Shown here: piece after piece, positions 44,672 through 54,488 of the stretch
Layout: every line of letters starts with the position of its first letter
How positions within the stretch are numbered: position 1 is the first letter of the stretch
NCBI RefSeq assembly: GCF_015704895.1
Contig: NZ_JADQWB010000016.1
Coordinates: forward strand, 1-64,000
Reading direction: 5' to 3'
Length of the DNA: 64,000 nt
Origin: Agrobacterium leguminum
GTDB lineage: Bacteria; Pseudomonadota; Alphaproteobacteria; Rhizobiales; Rhizobiaceae
The notes under the pieces: generated by a model
What the model was told of the DNA's origin: nothing
Databases searched by the model: none
What the model saw: the letters and a program-made list of their open reading frames with translations, nothing else
Position numbers and translations under genes: made by a program

Positions 44672-45966
44672 TGTTCCCCCTCCTCCTTCTTCTTTGGAGG
44701 AGGCGCCATCGCCTCCAGAACCTTTCGCACAGCATCGTCAATGCGCTCGCTCGGCCGCTGTGGAAGGAACTGCTCGATAATGGTGTCGAAGTAATGCGCC
44801 TTGCGCCCGGCTTCCGGGCCTTCGCCGCCGATGATCCAGATCCGGGGATCGTTCAGGGCTTTCAGCTTGGCGATGTCACCCCCAAGAGTGGGATCGACAA
44901 AGATCACCAGCCTGAATGTCGGAATCGTCAGTGCCTGGTAGATAATATTGTTGATGTGCTCGTCACCGAACGCATATCCCATCGTGAATAGAACACTCTG
45001 CTCGCGAACGACGCGTGACTGGAATTCCCGGAAAAGGTCGGCGTATGGCGATCCGAGGCTGGCATTCTGCTTCGCCGGCGTGGGGTAGATCATCACCTTA
45101 CCAGGCTCTTCAGACGCTGCGGCTTCCCTGATCGGGAATAGACCGTGATCATCCTCTGTCCAGCTGATCGAGCCGTGGATTTTGCAAAGATAGACGAAAC
45201 CGTCGACCGCTGACCATTTGCGGCTGGTCAGATCGAGTTGTTCGGCCAGTGCATACCGGAATGTCGCAGGGTTAAAGCGGCGCTCGACAACGCCGGAGAA
45301 CCCGTTTGCATATGGCAGGCCAAGCCTGTCCATCGCTGTCTCGTTGAAAAGATCGTAGTTGGTCGTGAACACCCAGGGCCGAGGCAATGAGCGATCACGG
45401 AGAACGAGCTTGCGGTAGAAGGTCTCATACAGGTTCAGGACGGCACGATCGCCTTTGGCGAAAGCCCCTTTGGTGCATTTGGCCCAAAGAAATGCCTGGA
45501 CCTTCTTGATGATCGACTCGACAATGATCAGTTGCTTTTTCGATACGTCAAGCGAGCTTCGCCCCAGCGAAAAGCGCAGACTGTGAAGCAACTCCATCAG
45601 GCGTTCGAGATTGCGCGCATATTCCTCCGCGCCGATGTCGATGCCTAGCTGCTCAACGAGCGCCTTGCGCTCAGCATTGGTAGGGAGCCCCACTACATCC
45701 TGCTCGTGCACCTTCGTAAATTCCGCGGCAAGCGGCGCCATGGTCGGAATACCAACCTCGGCATTGTCTATACGCAACGACGAGCACCCCGCTCCAAGCA
45801 GGAATGCAACATTTTTCGCGTTCAACGACTCCGACAGAGCCTTGCGAACGATTTCAGAGCCCTCACCCCAATCATATTCGCGATCATCGGCATCGCCACC
45901 ACGAATGAACCTAAATGTCTGCTTCGGGCCCTCAGCCCCACCCGGATTATTCAAATTCCCTCCCAA
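44668..45966 (-). CDS. SIR2-domain NADase-like defence protein
   Basis: This 432-residue SIR2-fold protein has the NAD-binding GAGCS (58-62), TTNYD (201-205), the catalytic histidine in KIHGS (H264), and GYAFGDEHINN (330-340). This is the motif set of prokaryotic-immunity SIR2 proteins that hydrolyse NAD+ on phage infection. It is directly upstream of herA with a 4-nt ATGA overlap, the known SIR2-HerA arrangement. The C terminus is a charged PPPKKKEEGEQ tail. A 156-nt gap separates it from the PLD gene, where an internal promoter is possible. Confidence 0.87.
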   Translation of the reverse strand: MGGNLNNPGGAEGPKQTFRFIRGGDADDREYDWGEGSEIVRKALSESLNAKNVAFLLGAGCSSLRIDNAEVGIPTMAPLAAEFTKVHEQDVVGLPTNAERKALVEQLGIDIGAEEYARNLERLMELLHSLRFSLGRSSLDVSKKQLIIVESIIKKVQAFLWAKCTKGAFAKGDRAVLNLYETFYRKLVLRDRSLPRPWVFTTNYDLFNETAMDRLGLPYANGFSGVVERRFNPATFRYALAEQLDLTSRKWSAVDGFVYLCKIHGSISWTEDDHGLFPIREAAASEEPGKVMIYPTPAKQNASLGSPYADLFREFQSRVVREQSVLFTMGYAFGDEHINNIIYQALTIPTFRLVIFVDPTLGGDIAKLKALNDPRIWIIGGEGPEAGRKAHYFDTIIEQFLPQRPSERIDDAVRKVLEAMAPPPKKKEEGEQ

Positions 45967-46122
45967 TCACCTGATTCAGGCTTAGTATGTTCACCCCGCT
46001 TGCCACCGAATAATACAAGATGGACAACACAGTCGAAGACAAAGCAGAGGTGAACCGACGTGAAAATCTCGATCGTCCGAAGGACTCATTGAACTCGGTC
46101 CAATAGGGTGCCCCGAAAAGTT

Positions 46123-47964
46123 TTATTTTCGCTGTGAGGATCGTTTCCTCCGTTTGCCTCTTCTTTTTCGTGATCTAGTGACGGGGGTCAGCGGATCGAC
46201 AGATGGCCATCCCTCGATCAACCGGCGCCGCACATCCGCCGCGATCCCCGGACTCTTAATGTAGACGCCGATTTCGCCCAGAGGTGCGTCTGAGCGGGTG
46301 TCTGCAGAAGACCAATTCAGGCTCGTGATCACTAGATGATCGTTATCCCAGAGAAGAAATTTCCCGTGCAACTCGCGATCTTCGATCTGTACGAGCCGTA
46401 CGTCAGCCTTGTGCGCGATGCTCGCGAGGTCCTTTGCGTCTCTGTGCGTGACCGGGCCAGAAGGCTTGGAGTAGCAAATTACCCCTTTGACTGACCGCTT
46501 AGCGGCGGCCATCATCGGAATAATCGTGCGAGCTTCCGCCGCCAATCCGAGCCGGTCGCCACCGACCATAATCATCTGGTCGGCCGTCTCACGTGCAAGA
46601 CGCATGAACTCGGCATGTTCGTCCCCTCTGAGGAGTTGTAGCTCTGCTTCACCATCGGCTGCAGGGTGCGTCCGAAGCGTACGAGCCAATGCAGTCAAAT
46701 CGGACGCGGTGTCGGAACTCGTGGTGATACCAAAGACAAGTTCGGCAAACTCCTGAGCTACTCGGGCCACGGCGAGAGGATGCCGTAGAACGATCGACGT
46801 CTCTACGCGATTGAATCCGCTGTACAGCCAGTTGCATGATCCGACGACGGCGACATAGTCACCTGGCGCGCGTCCTGTGGCGTCCGCGATCAACAACTTG
46901 GCATGCGAGCGGGTCGTGTACAAATGTACCCTTGCTCGACCCCGCAACGCATTGTCCGCTGTAATCCGGTGGTTGATCGCGATCGCAGCCTCGAGATTGG
47001 CAAGGCGATCTCGTTCGTTGCGATCTGCCCCCCAAAAGATGTCAATCCCGACGCCACGTTTCGCGGCCCTCGCGAATTCCTCTTGTAGCTCGATAAATGC
47101 GTCCTCGCGCAAGAACGTCGAGTGCATGATCACCCTGGAGCGCGCCTGCCGAAGAATTTCCACAAGACGATCTCTGTGGTCCTTTCCGCTCAAGACAATG
47201 TCATCCGGCTCGAGTGCGACGGTACGAATACGGCCATTGCTTGTGGTTGCTGCTCCCGCCCGCTGCAGCGGCTTAATCGTCATCGCCGTGCCGGACTTTT
47301 TCTCGCTTGCTGCCCGATTGATTGCCGCAACAAGCGATTCCGGCGGATCAGGTGGCAACCCTTTGATCCTTTTGCCAATCACGGTAAATAGCGCAAACTG
47401 GTCGATGGCATCCGATGCGCTGTAGTCGATACTGGACAGTTCCTCGTCGTCAGCAACGACCTGATCTGCGGCAGCATAAAGCTCCAAGCTAGACAATCGC
47501 CCCCATCCCCCGTCGATCACTAGACGCCGGACATCGTGCTCACGCTCAATTACCTCAAGCTCGGCAGGGCGGTACGGTTTCAGATCGCGCAGTCCATATG
47601 CTGTCCATGCGAATGGCTCCATCGAAAAGGAAATCCTACGAGCTACTCGGCGCGTGACTGGCGGCAATGTCTCGAATGTCTCAACAGCTTCACGACCTGC
47701 CTCGGTGGCCCGGAATGAAGCGCCCCTAGGCGCAGCCGCCAACTCCACCCATCCATACCGCATCATGCGAAGGATGATTTCCGTAATCAATCGCGCCGGG
47801 ATGCAGGCAACTTTGGCAAGCTCACCGGCGGTAGTAGGCTCGACCGTAAGCGCCCATAGTATAAGGCGGTCGACGCCGCTCCAATGACGACCTTTGTCGA
47901 CCCATACCCTGAGACGCGCTAGCTTTACCGGTACCGCGACACGCACGGCGCTCTTGTCGCTCAT
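46123..47964 (-). CDS. mkoB: PLD-superfamily nuclease, MkoB-like (Mokosh type I)
   Basis: This 613-residue protein has a winged-helix-like N terminus (about 30-95, TTAGELAKVACIPARLITEI) and two intact phospholipase D HKD motifs, HAKLLIAD (H354, K356, D361) and HGKFLLWD (H533, K535, D540), each followed by a serine/asparagine-rich strand. Two HKD motifs should pair into one active site for phosphodiester cleavage. The ATG overlaps the helicase stop by 4 nt (ATGA). A helicase-kinase protein followed by a PLD protein is the composition of Mokosh type I anti-phage systems. The C terminus is a basic RKRRGKRRKRSS tail. Confidence 0.8.
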   Translation of the reverse strand: MSDKSAVRVAVPVKLARLRVWVDKGRHWSGVDRLILWALTVEPTTAGELAKVACIPARLITEIILRMMRYGWVELAAAPRGASFRATEAGREAVETFETLPPVTRRVARRISFSMEPFAWTAYGLRDLKPYRPAELEVIEREHDVRRLVIDGGWGRLSSLELYAAADQVVADDEELSSIDYSASDAIDQFALFTVIGKRIKGLPPDPPESLVAAINRAASEKKSGTAMTIKPLQRAGAATTSNGRIRTVALEPDDIVLSGKDHRDRLVEILRQARSRVIMHSTFLREDAFIELQEEFARAAKRGVGIDIFWGADRNERDRLANLEAAIAINHRITADNALRGRARVHLYTTRSHAKLLIADATGRAPGDYVAVVGSCNWLYSGFNRVETSIVLRHPLAVARVAQEFAELVFGITTSSDTASDLTALARTLRTHPAADGEAELQLLRGDEHAEFMRLARETADQMIMVGGDRLGLAAEARTIIPMMAAAKRSVKGVICYSKPSGPVTHRDAKDLASIAHKADVRLVQIEDRELHGKFLLWDNDHLVITSLNWSSADTRSDAPLGEIGVYIKSPGIAADVRRRLIEGWPSVDPLTPVTRSRKRRGKRRKRSSQRK

Positions 47965-50900
47965 GACGTTTCGTCCGTTCTGAACGAGTCCCAAGGCACC
48001 GCAGTGAACTTAGGCGTTTTCCCGTCCGGAAGCGTCTCTTTCGCCAACTGGTCGAAGACCTCCGACATTTTCGCCAGAAAAGCTGGAGCGGTTCGATCAT
48101 CTTTGTCGTGACGACGATACCGACGCCCCTGCACGCGCAGGAATTCCATGCTGCCGACAATAATGAGTTTCCATTTGGCTCGGCTCATCAAAACGTTCAT
48201 GCGGCGCCGATCACGTAAGATTCCGAGCGCAGCTCGCCCCACATGGTCGTTGTTCCTGACCAAAGAAACAACGACGACGTCGGCTTCGCTGCCCTGAAAC
48301 GAATCGACTGTGCTTTCAAAACCTGGCGCGTTTGTTCCCGGTTTGAAGTCAATCAGGCTCGTCAATTTGCTTTGCAAGCCATCCTCGATCGCACGCCCCA
48401 GCCGTTCGACCTGCTCGTTGTAGGGCGAAAGAACGGCCAGGGTCGCAGGCTCGGTCGGTTTTGTTGGAGCCGCTCTAAGCATTCCTAAGGCAGAGAGCAC
48501 GACCTGCAGCTCCGCTGGATTGTGATAGGTGGGGCGCTGTTCTTCGGCGCCCGCCTCTCGTTGAACGTAAGGAAGGTCTATGAAAACAATCGGAGATGCG
48601 GGCAGCCGCTCGTCCGTAATCACAAATGGTGGCGCCTCGCTGTAGAATTCTTTTTCGCGCTCTTTTGATGTGTCGAGCGTGCCTTTGTAGAAGCATTGCG
48701 AAATTACGGTTGCGATGGCTGGGTGCATCCGGTGTTGCTCCAGGAGCTCCGTCGCCACACGCCGCCGGCGCTGGTCAGATCGCCTTTGCCGATCGAGCTC
48801 GTTGGTCACCAAGCTCTCAAACAATAACAACATGCGACGCGCCGAAGCGCTGACCTCGCTGAGCACCGCATCGTCCTCGATCGCATCCCGGAGATCATCC
48901 AAACCGAAATCGCGGAATATGTTGCCGATGAGTGCATCACTTTCTGCCAAAGCCCGCTTCACTCGCGTTTGGTCCTCGAGGAACGCCGCGATCCGGTCCG
49001 TATCGAAGGGCGGGAGTTGGTTATGATCCCCGATCAGCAACCGCCTCATAGAAAGCAATTGCGGAGCGAGAAGTTCAGGTCCAGTCGCCTTTGCAGCCTC
49101 TTCCACGATCGTCCAGTCGAACTGAACGCCGTCCTCGATCAATCGCGCGAGGTCCCCCGAGTTTGTGGTCGAGAACAGGATGTTCGCTGATTCAAGGACG
49201 AGTGCTTCGAATGAACGCCGCTCGCGCAAGGTAGTCGCTGAGAGCTTTGTCCGTAGATTTCCTGTGACATCAGCAGCTGCGGTAAGCTCACGCAATGATT
49301 GCTGAATGGCGCGCGGCGCGCGCCTAAGGAGCGGGCTGTCATTTAGCTCCTTCAGATACGCCTTTGCCCGATCAGGGGTTTGCGCTCCTGAAAGGTCAGC
49401 GCCGTTATCCGCTTTCGATCGAACCAAAATTACATCGTCGGTCAATCCATTCTTTTTCAACATTTTCTGGACTGACGCCGCAAGGTGATCCAAGGCCTGA
49501 TGCGCCTGAGCGCTCAGGAGAAGGCGGATCGTGGGATCTCCAGCTAAAGCTCTCCGTACCACTTCTGTGACCAGCCTGGTTTTCCCAACACCGGGAGGAC
49601 CAACGACCAACTGTGCCGGACCGGTTGACCAAATCGAGCGCAACGCGTCCTGCTTCGACTTGTCCAGCTTGCCGAAGTGCTCGTCCTCGATAAGAGGATC
49701 GTCCTCATAGGACCGCAGCCTCGCCCGCGGATCAAGAATCATATTGGCAAGTTCCGACTGTGTCGAAAGCACCGTCAGCATCCTGAGCCGCCGTCGAAGC
49801 ACTTGCTCTGTGCCTGTCTCATCAACCCTACGCAGATGGAGTTGAGCATTGGGGGGAAGGACACCGTCGAGAACTTGGAATTCGTAAAGCCTTCGGTTGT
49901 TCTTCTGTACTGGACGGATGAACCGAACGTTGGCAGCGGCTCGAACCGTCATCCCAAGGCCGGCCGCTTCAGTTAGCTGCCATTCCGCATCAACGTCGGC
50001 CTCCTCCCGGTCGAACGACCGTCGCAAGAGCTTATGTGGTTCATCCACGCTCAGCGCCTCGGAAAGACGCAGCCGGTGCTCTGAATCACTCGCTGCAATC
50101 TCGACGATCCGCTTGTTTCCCTGCTGCCGCTGCCCCACCAACTCAACTGGAGCGATTTCGGCGACCTTAAACAGCGCTTCGGCAATCTGTGCGAGAAGTA
50201 GGCCACGTCGGACAACGAGCCCGGGATCATCATCGGCGGCTATCTCGAACGCAGCACTCCAATCAAGAGCATCAGAGCGCAATTCATTCAAACGTCCCGT
50301 CGCAGCCGCAAACCGGATGATCTCGACCCGGTGCTCTGGAAGGTCAATCGTTTCGCGGCGGCCAAGAATGACGTCGTCCCTGAAACGGGCGTTGTTACAA
50401 GAAGCTATGTTCCAAGTTTCATCAGTTCCAGCAACGCGCAATGGCTGAAGATCATAAACCAGGCTCTCGGTCATCAGCAGGAGATCGCCTCTCGGCGTGC
50501 GTGTCAACGTGGCGCCCGTTTCGAGATCGGCTCGAACAAAATCGACCTGAGAATCAGCATCGTCGGTGTCGAACGCATCACCAGAGGCTGCATGCAATGT
50601 TGCCGAGAGGCGACTTGTTTGTCCAAGCCGAAGGGCCAGCACATAGCGCCCATTCCCGGCAAATACCTCTGCATCCAATTCGTTGAGAATGGCGTCAATT
50701 CGACCCGTAACTGTTACAGCATCCAGAATGCGATTCCGTTCCGGCTCAAACAATAATCTTATCAGGTCAATTTCAGATGGCCGAAGGTCTATCTTCGTTC
50801 GACCTGCGATGAACTGCACCTCTTCCTCTGCAAGGGATCCCGCCGTTAGGCCGACCAGATCTGCAACGACATTGCCAAGAGCACGCCAGTCATCGAGGAA

Positions 50901-51638
50901 GGAGAAAATAACCGAACCGACCGGACGACTTTTCGCGATCACTTTCAGGGGCGCTCTATTGAGCTCCGCAACTCGAAGACAAAACTCGAAACCGCCGAGC
51001 CGGAAGTCTGGTTTGGTAGCGGCACCAGTAGAGTAGATAGCTCTGGGGTCTATTCGCCCGTGAACCAAACCTTGGCCATGCACCGCCCCAAGGGCTTCCG
51101 CCAGACGGCGCAAGTTCTTCCAGAGGAAGGACCGTTGCCGTGCTCCATGTAGCCCACGTAACCAGTGGTCGGAACGAAGAAACTGCGAGGCGTATTCGAG
51201 AGGCGCAACATCGCTCGGCATGATGATGTAGAATGCGTCGTCACACTCTCCCGAGCCTGATACATCGACAATAACTTCATCTGCGCGAGGGAAAGATCTA
51301 ACGCGCTCACTTTGACGCATTTCGTGCCGCCAAAGTTCTCGCAGATCTGAGTCAACCGCGGTTCCGGTCTTCGACCAATACTTGAGAACAACGGGGTCGC
51401 CATTCCGGCGATCTTTGGCGCGTATCACGGCTGATTTGAGCGCAGCAGTATTTGGGGAAGACAGGAAGGCTTCATCCAACTCAAATCGTTGTTCGAGGGT
51501 TTCCCGCTGTCGTTGAGCATGCGTTGGGTGCATTGTCGTTCCCGCTGCCATTCTGCGCAACTGTCTGCTTGATTTCATCGTGTCCGAATCAGTCGCGTCA
51601 TGGATAGTACTGTCTATGATTTGCATCTCTCTTCGCAA
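47961..51638 (-). CDS. mkoA: Pseudokinase-SF1 helicase, MkoA-like (Mokosh type I)
   Basis: This protein of up to 1225 residues has two parts. Residues about 50-300 follow the protein-kinase fold: VVLKYW with K86, a helix-C glutamate near 101, HGQGLVHGRID at 187-197 in place of HRD, and GGF at 215-217 in place of DFG. The catalytic aspartates are therefore missing. Residues about 640-1180 form an Upf1/DNA2-like SF1 helicase with GPPGVGKT (680-687), VEEAAKAT (845-852), GDHNQLPP (870-877), QHRMHP (968-973), DSFQGSEAD (1112-1120) and NVLMSRAK (1148-1155). The start is uncertain: TTG 51638 or ATG 51626 are the main choices. It is coupled to the PLD gene. Confidence 0.82.
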   Translation of the reverse strand: MRREMQIIDSTIHDATDSDTMKSSRQLRRMAAGTTMHPTHAQRQRETLEQRFELDEAFLSSPNTAALKSAVIRAKDRRNGDPVVLKYWSKTGTAVDSDLRELWRHEMRQSERVRSFPRADEVIVDVSGSGECDDAFYIIMPSDVAPLEYASQFLRSDHWLRGLHGARQRSFLWKNLRRLAEALGAVHGQGLVHGRIDPRAIYSTGAATKPDFRLGGFEFCLRVAELNRAPLKVIAKSRPVGSVIFSFLDDWRALGNVVADLVGLTAGSLAEEEVQFIAGRTKIDLRPSEIDLIRLLFEPERNRILDAVTVTGRIDAILNELDAEVFAGNGRYVLALRLGQTSRLSATLHAASGDAFDTDDADSQVDFVRADLETGATLTRTPRGDLLLMTESLVYDLQPLRVAGTDETWNIASCNNARFRDDVILGRRETIDLPEHRVEIIRFAAATGRLNELRSDALDWSAAFEIAADDDPGLVVRRGLLLAQIAEALFKVAEIAPVELVGQRQQGNKRIVEIAASDSEHRLRLSEALSVDEPHKLLRRSFDREEADVDAEWQLTEAAGLGMTVRAAANVRFIRPVQKNNRRLYEFQVLDGVLPPNAQLHLRRVDETGTEQVLRRRLRMLTVLSTQSELANMILDPRARLRSYEDDPLIEDEHFGKLDKSKQDALRSIWSTGPAQLVVGPPGVGKTRLVTEVVRRALAGDPTIRLLLSAQAHQALDHLAASVQKMLKKNGLTDDVILVRSKADNGADLSGAQTPDRAKAYLKELNDSPLLRRAPRAIQQSLRELTAAADVTGNLRTKLSATTLRERRSFEALVLESANILFSTTNSGDLARLIEDGVQFDWTIVEEAAKATGPELLAPQLLSMRRLLIGDHNQLPPFDTDRIAAFLEDQTRVKRALAESDALIGNIFRDFGLDDLRDAIEDDAVLSEVSASARRMLLLFESLVTNELDRQRRSDQRRRRVATELLEQHRMHPAIATVISQCFYKGTLDTSKEREKEFYSEAPPFVITDERLPASPIVFIDLPYVQREAGAEEQRPTYHNPAELQVVLSALGMLRAAPTKPTEPATLAVLSPYNEQVERLGRAIEDGLQSKLTSLIDFKPGTNAPGFESTVDSFQGSEADVVVVSLVRNNDHVGRAALGILRDRRRMNVLMSRAKWKLIIVGSMEFLRVQGRRYRRHDKDDRTAPAFLAKMSEVFDQLAKETLPDGKTPKFTAVPWDSFRTDETS

Positions 51639-51696
51639 TCAGCGATAGAGAATTACCAAGCATTATATTTTACCTAGCCGGGAACATCTGAAACAC
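51639..51696. promoter_or_regulatory. 58-bp divergent region between the Mokosh-like operon and the STAND gene
   Basis: This short AT-rich gap must hold the leaders, and probably overlapping promoters, of both divergent defence genes. TATATT at about 51664-51669 could be a -10 element. No operator-like dyad is evident. Confidence 0.35.
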
Positions 51697-54474
51697 ATGG
51701 CGAGCGCGACCGAGATCGAAAATTTCAATCTGGACAGCCGCCAGCTTGCGCGTATCGAAGCCGTCCATCGCGGCTTCCTCTACCAACATCTCTATGCCGT
51801 GGCCTGCCTGTTTCAAGCAGGCGCCACCGGCGTCACCCACATCGTGGTAGAGAATGACGAAGACGTGGAACTCGTGTTTTCGGACAAGCGCGTGTATGCG
51901 CAGGTCAAAACAAGAAGCTCACACCTTATTTTCAGCGACATAGACGGTGCTCTGTCACGGTTCGATGCCATTCGCACTGAGCATGCGGAGGGCCGAAGGA
52001 GCGGCAGGGCCGAGTTCGTGATCGTATCCAACACTGCCCCAGGTCCCCAGCTAGCGGATCGCCTCAAAAGCGAAGCTTGGCCCTCTGATGTTGTGCTGCT
52101 TTGGCCGGGCAAATTGTCCGCGACGGAGGAAGCGCTGCCCGCGCCATGGAACAATGTCTCGGATGGATTCGGGGCTTGCCGCGCGGCAGCGAGCACTTTG
52201 CCTTTTTCAATTCTGGCTCCGGAAACGCTTGTCTGGAAGCTCGCGGGCAGGATAATGGCGGCCGCGGCGGGGATCGAACCGAACCCCAACCATACCTTTA
52301 TCGTGCAGGAGCTGTCGGAGCTCTTTGAGCAGTTGGTGATTCAACTGCAGGACTTTCCGGCGCCGCCTCTTCAATACCGACCACAAGACAAAGAACCTCC
52401 GCTCGTTACCGAGCGCCGCGTTCGACTGGTCACCGGCTTCTCTGGAGCCGGCAAGACCTCCTGGGTTTCGCAGACCGCCCTGCACACGAGCGATAGGCTG
52501 GCGTACTACGACGTCGCCGACATTTCCGGGCCAGCCTTGGCCAGTGCTGTCGCTCGTGAGCTCGCGGCGCGCCTATTCGGGAAGACCAGCGGCAAGCTAG
52601 GCGAAATTCTGCTGCCCGGAGCGACGGGCACGGAAATCCTCTTCGCTATCGGGCGTCACCTCGCGGAGACCAATCTTACCGCCACCTTGGTGCTGGACAA
52701 CGCACATCGCGTGCCCGCAGCCGACCTGGTTTCGCTGGTCGAAGCCTCTCCCCACCTACACTTCGTCCTGTTGGCGCAACCGAACGCTGCTGTCGCTCGT
52801 ATTGAAGCGACGTTGGGCGTTCAAGCGGAACCACTTTTGGGCTGGACCAATGAAACTGCGGCAGCCGAAGGCTCATCACACGGATGCCGCGGTGATTATT
52901 CGAGCTACGAGCGCCTGCTCAAGCTTACGGCTGGGCTACCGCTCTATACGCAGAACGCGCTGAAGATCGCCGCCAACAACTATGATGGAGAGGTCATTCG
53001 GCTCTGTGCCGCCCTTGAGGAACGCACGCACATTGTCGAAACCGCCCAGGAGCTGATCCTGGCCGAGTTGTTCGAGAGTTACGGTGACGATGAACGTCAA
53101 GTCCTCGCTGCGCTCAGCCTCAGCGACGTTCCGCTCAATCAATCCGAAGCCAGCGATGTTCTCAAGGGGACTTTCGCTTTGGAGAAGTCCGCCGCTGCCA
53201 CCGCATTCCGACGACTGCGCCTCACCGGCGCGATTCAAATTTTCGGCGTGGATCGCTTCAAAGTCCACGACGCCATGAGGCCGTTGGGTCGTGCTCACCT
53301 CGATCGTTGCGGAGCGGATACGGTTAAGAAAGCGCAGGAAGCGATCCGCGATCTACTTATGATGGCGCTCCCCAGAGGCCACGATCGTCAGCGCGTCTTC
53401 CTACTGCTCCGCATGTTCGTCGCGCTGAGCAATATCAAGCCGCTCGTCGAAATGGCGACAGACGAAATCTTCCATGAGTTGGGCTACATGGAGGAGATCA
53501 CCGGATATCTCAATCAGGTTGCGGAATCAGACGAGGTCCCAGCGGAGGACCGTTTCTGGGCTTTAGACGGGCTGGCCTTTGCGCATTTCAAGGAGGGCGA
53601 TGACGCGGGCATTCGCGCCAAGCTCGATCGCATGGACGAGCTCGTTCGCCGGAACAGTCTCGGATTGTCGGAACGTCTCGCCGTCGGCATGAAGCGTATG
53701 ATTTTCGCCGCTCGCGCCAAGGATATCCTCGCCGTCAGGGCAACGATGGCCGAGCTGAGCCGCGTTCTGCCACAAACCCCGCAGCACCTCCGCGTGGCGA
53801 AGTACAATTACGCGCATGCGCTTTTCGAACTGGGATTCGTGGATGATTGCGTCACCGCGACTCTCGATTTGATCGTTGAATATTATGATCTGCTTGGTCT
53901 TAGGCTTGGCGACGTGATGGGAAACAACCCGGACAAAATTTTCCCGCTGCTGAAGGGCGATGAGAGCCATACCGATGATCTCAAGCATCTAGCCGACGCG
54001 CTGGACCTACAAGCGAAGGCAATTAAGGCGACAGGAAATCATCCCGGCCTTGCTCACGTCCACGCGCTCAAATTCTATTCGATGGCGCATTCATTGGACT
54101 CATTTGTCAGGGTCGGTCAGGAGTTGGTGGATGACTTCGTTGAACGGCATGACTACATCGGTGCGCGAGACGTCATCGAGAGAAACCTGATGCCGACAAT
54201 CCTTGGCTTAAAGCTCGCGGGTCGCGTCATTCCGGTCCGTAGCCAGTATGCTGTGGTTCTCGCTTACTGCGGCGCTTTTGATGAAGCAGAAGCCGAGATG
54301 GCTCGCCTGCTCCCCTACGAGAGCGGCCTCGATCAGCGGGGCCAACAGGAACTGCAAAATCAGCGGCGCCTCATAGCAGAGTTGAAGCAAAACCCGCCGC
54401 CGCCACAATGGCAGATGCCGCAACGGATCCGCGATCAGCTCGACCGAAATCAAGGTGAAATTTTGGCGCCGTGA
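51697..54474 (+). CDS. Nuclease-STAND NTPase (Avs-like) defence protein
   Basis: This 925-residue protein has three parts. The N-terminal 220 residues look like a DUF4297/Cap4-type PD-(D/E)xK nuclease: GFLYQ (27-31), then ENDEDVELV with E58 and AQVKTR with Q69 and K71. A STAND-type NTPase follows with Walker A GFSGAGKTS (247-255) and Walker B TLVLDNAH near 345. From about 550 the protein is made of helical TPR-like repeats, ending in a proline-rich segment. STAND sensors with nuclease effectors (Avs) recognise phage proteins and then cut DNA. It is divergent from the Mokosh-like operon, separated by only 58 bp. Confidence 0.75.
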   Translation: MASATEIENFNLDSRQLARIEAVHRGFLYQHLYAVACLFQAGATGVTHIVVENDEDVELVFSDKRVYAQVKTRSSHLIFSDIDGALSRFDAIRTEHAEGRRSGRAEFVIVSNTAPGPQLADRLKSEAWPSDVVLLWPGKLSATEEALPAPWNNVSDGFGACRAAASTLPFSILAPETLVWKLAGRIMAAAAGIEPNPNHTFIVQELSELFEQLVIQLQDFPAPPLQYRPQDKEPPLVTERRVRLVTGFSGAGKTSWVSQTALHTSDRLAYYDVADISGPALASAVARELAARLFGKTSGKLGEILLPGATGTEILFAIGRHLAETNLTATLVLDNAHRVPAADLVSLVEASPHLHFVLLAQPNAAVARIEATLGVQAEPLLGWTNETAAAEGSSHGCRGDYSSYERLLKLTAGLPLYTQNALKIAANNYDGEVIRLCAALEERTHIVETAQELILAELFESYGDDERQVLAALSLSDVPLNQSEASDVLKGTFALEKSAAATAFRRLRLTGAIQIFGVDRFKVHDAMRPLGRAHLDRCGADTVKKAQEAIRDLLMMALPRGHDRQRVFLLLRMFVALSNIKPLVEMATDEIFHELGYMEEITGYLNQVAESDEVPAEDRFWALDGLAFAHFKEGDDAGIRAKLDRMDELVRRNSLGLSERLAVGMKRMIFAARAKDILAVRATMAELSRVLPQTPQHLRVAKYNYAHALFELGFVDDCVTATLDLIVEYYDLLGLRLGDVMGNNPDKIFPLLKGDESHTDDLKHLADALDLQAKAIKATGNHPGLAHVHALKFYSMAHSLDSFVRVGQELVDDFVERHDYIGARDVIERNLMPTILGLKLAGRVIPVRSQYAVVLAYCGAFDEAEAEMARLLPYESGLDQRGQQELQNQRRLIAELKQNPPPPQWQMPQRIRDQLDRNQGEILAP

Positions 54475-54488
54475 ACGTCGCGGCCTCG

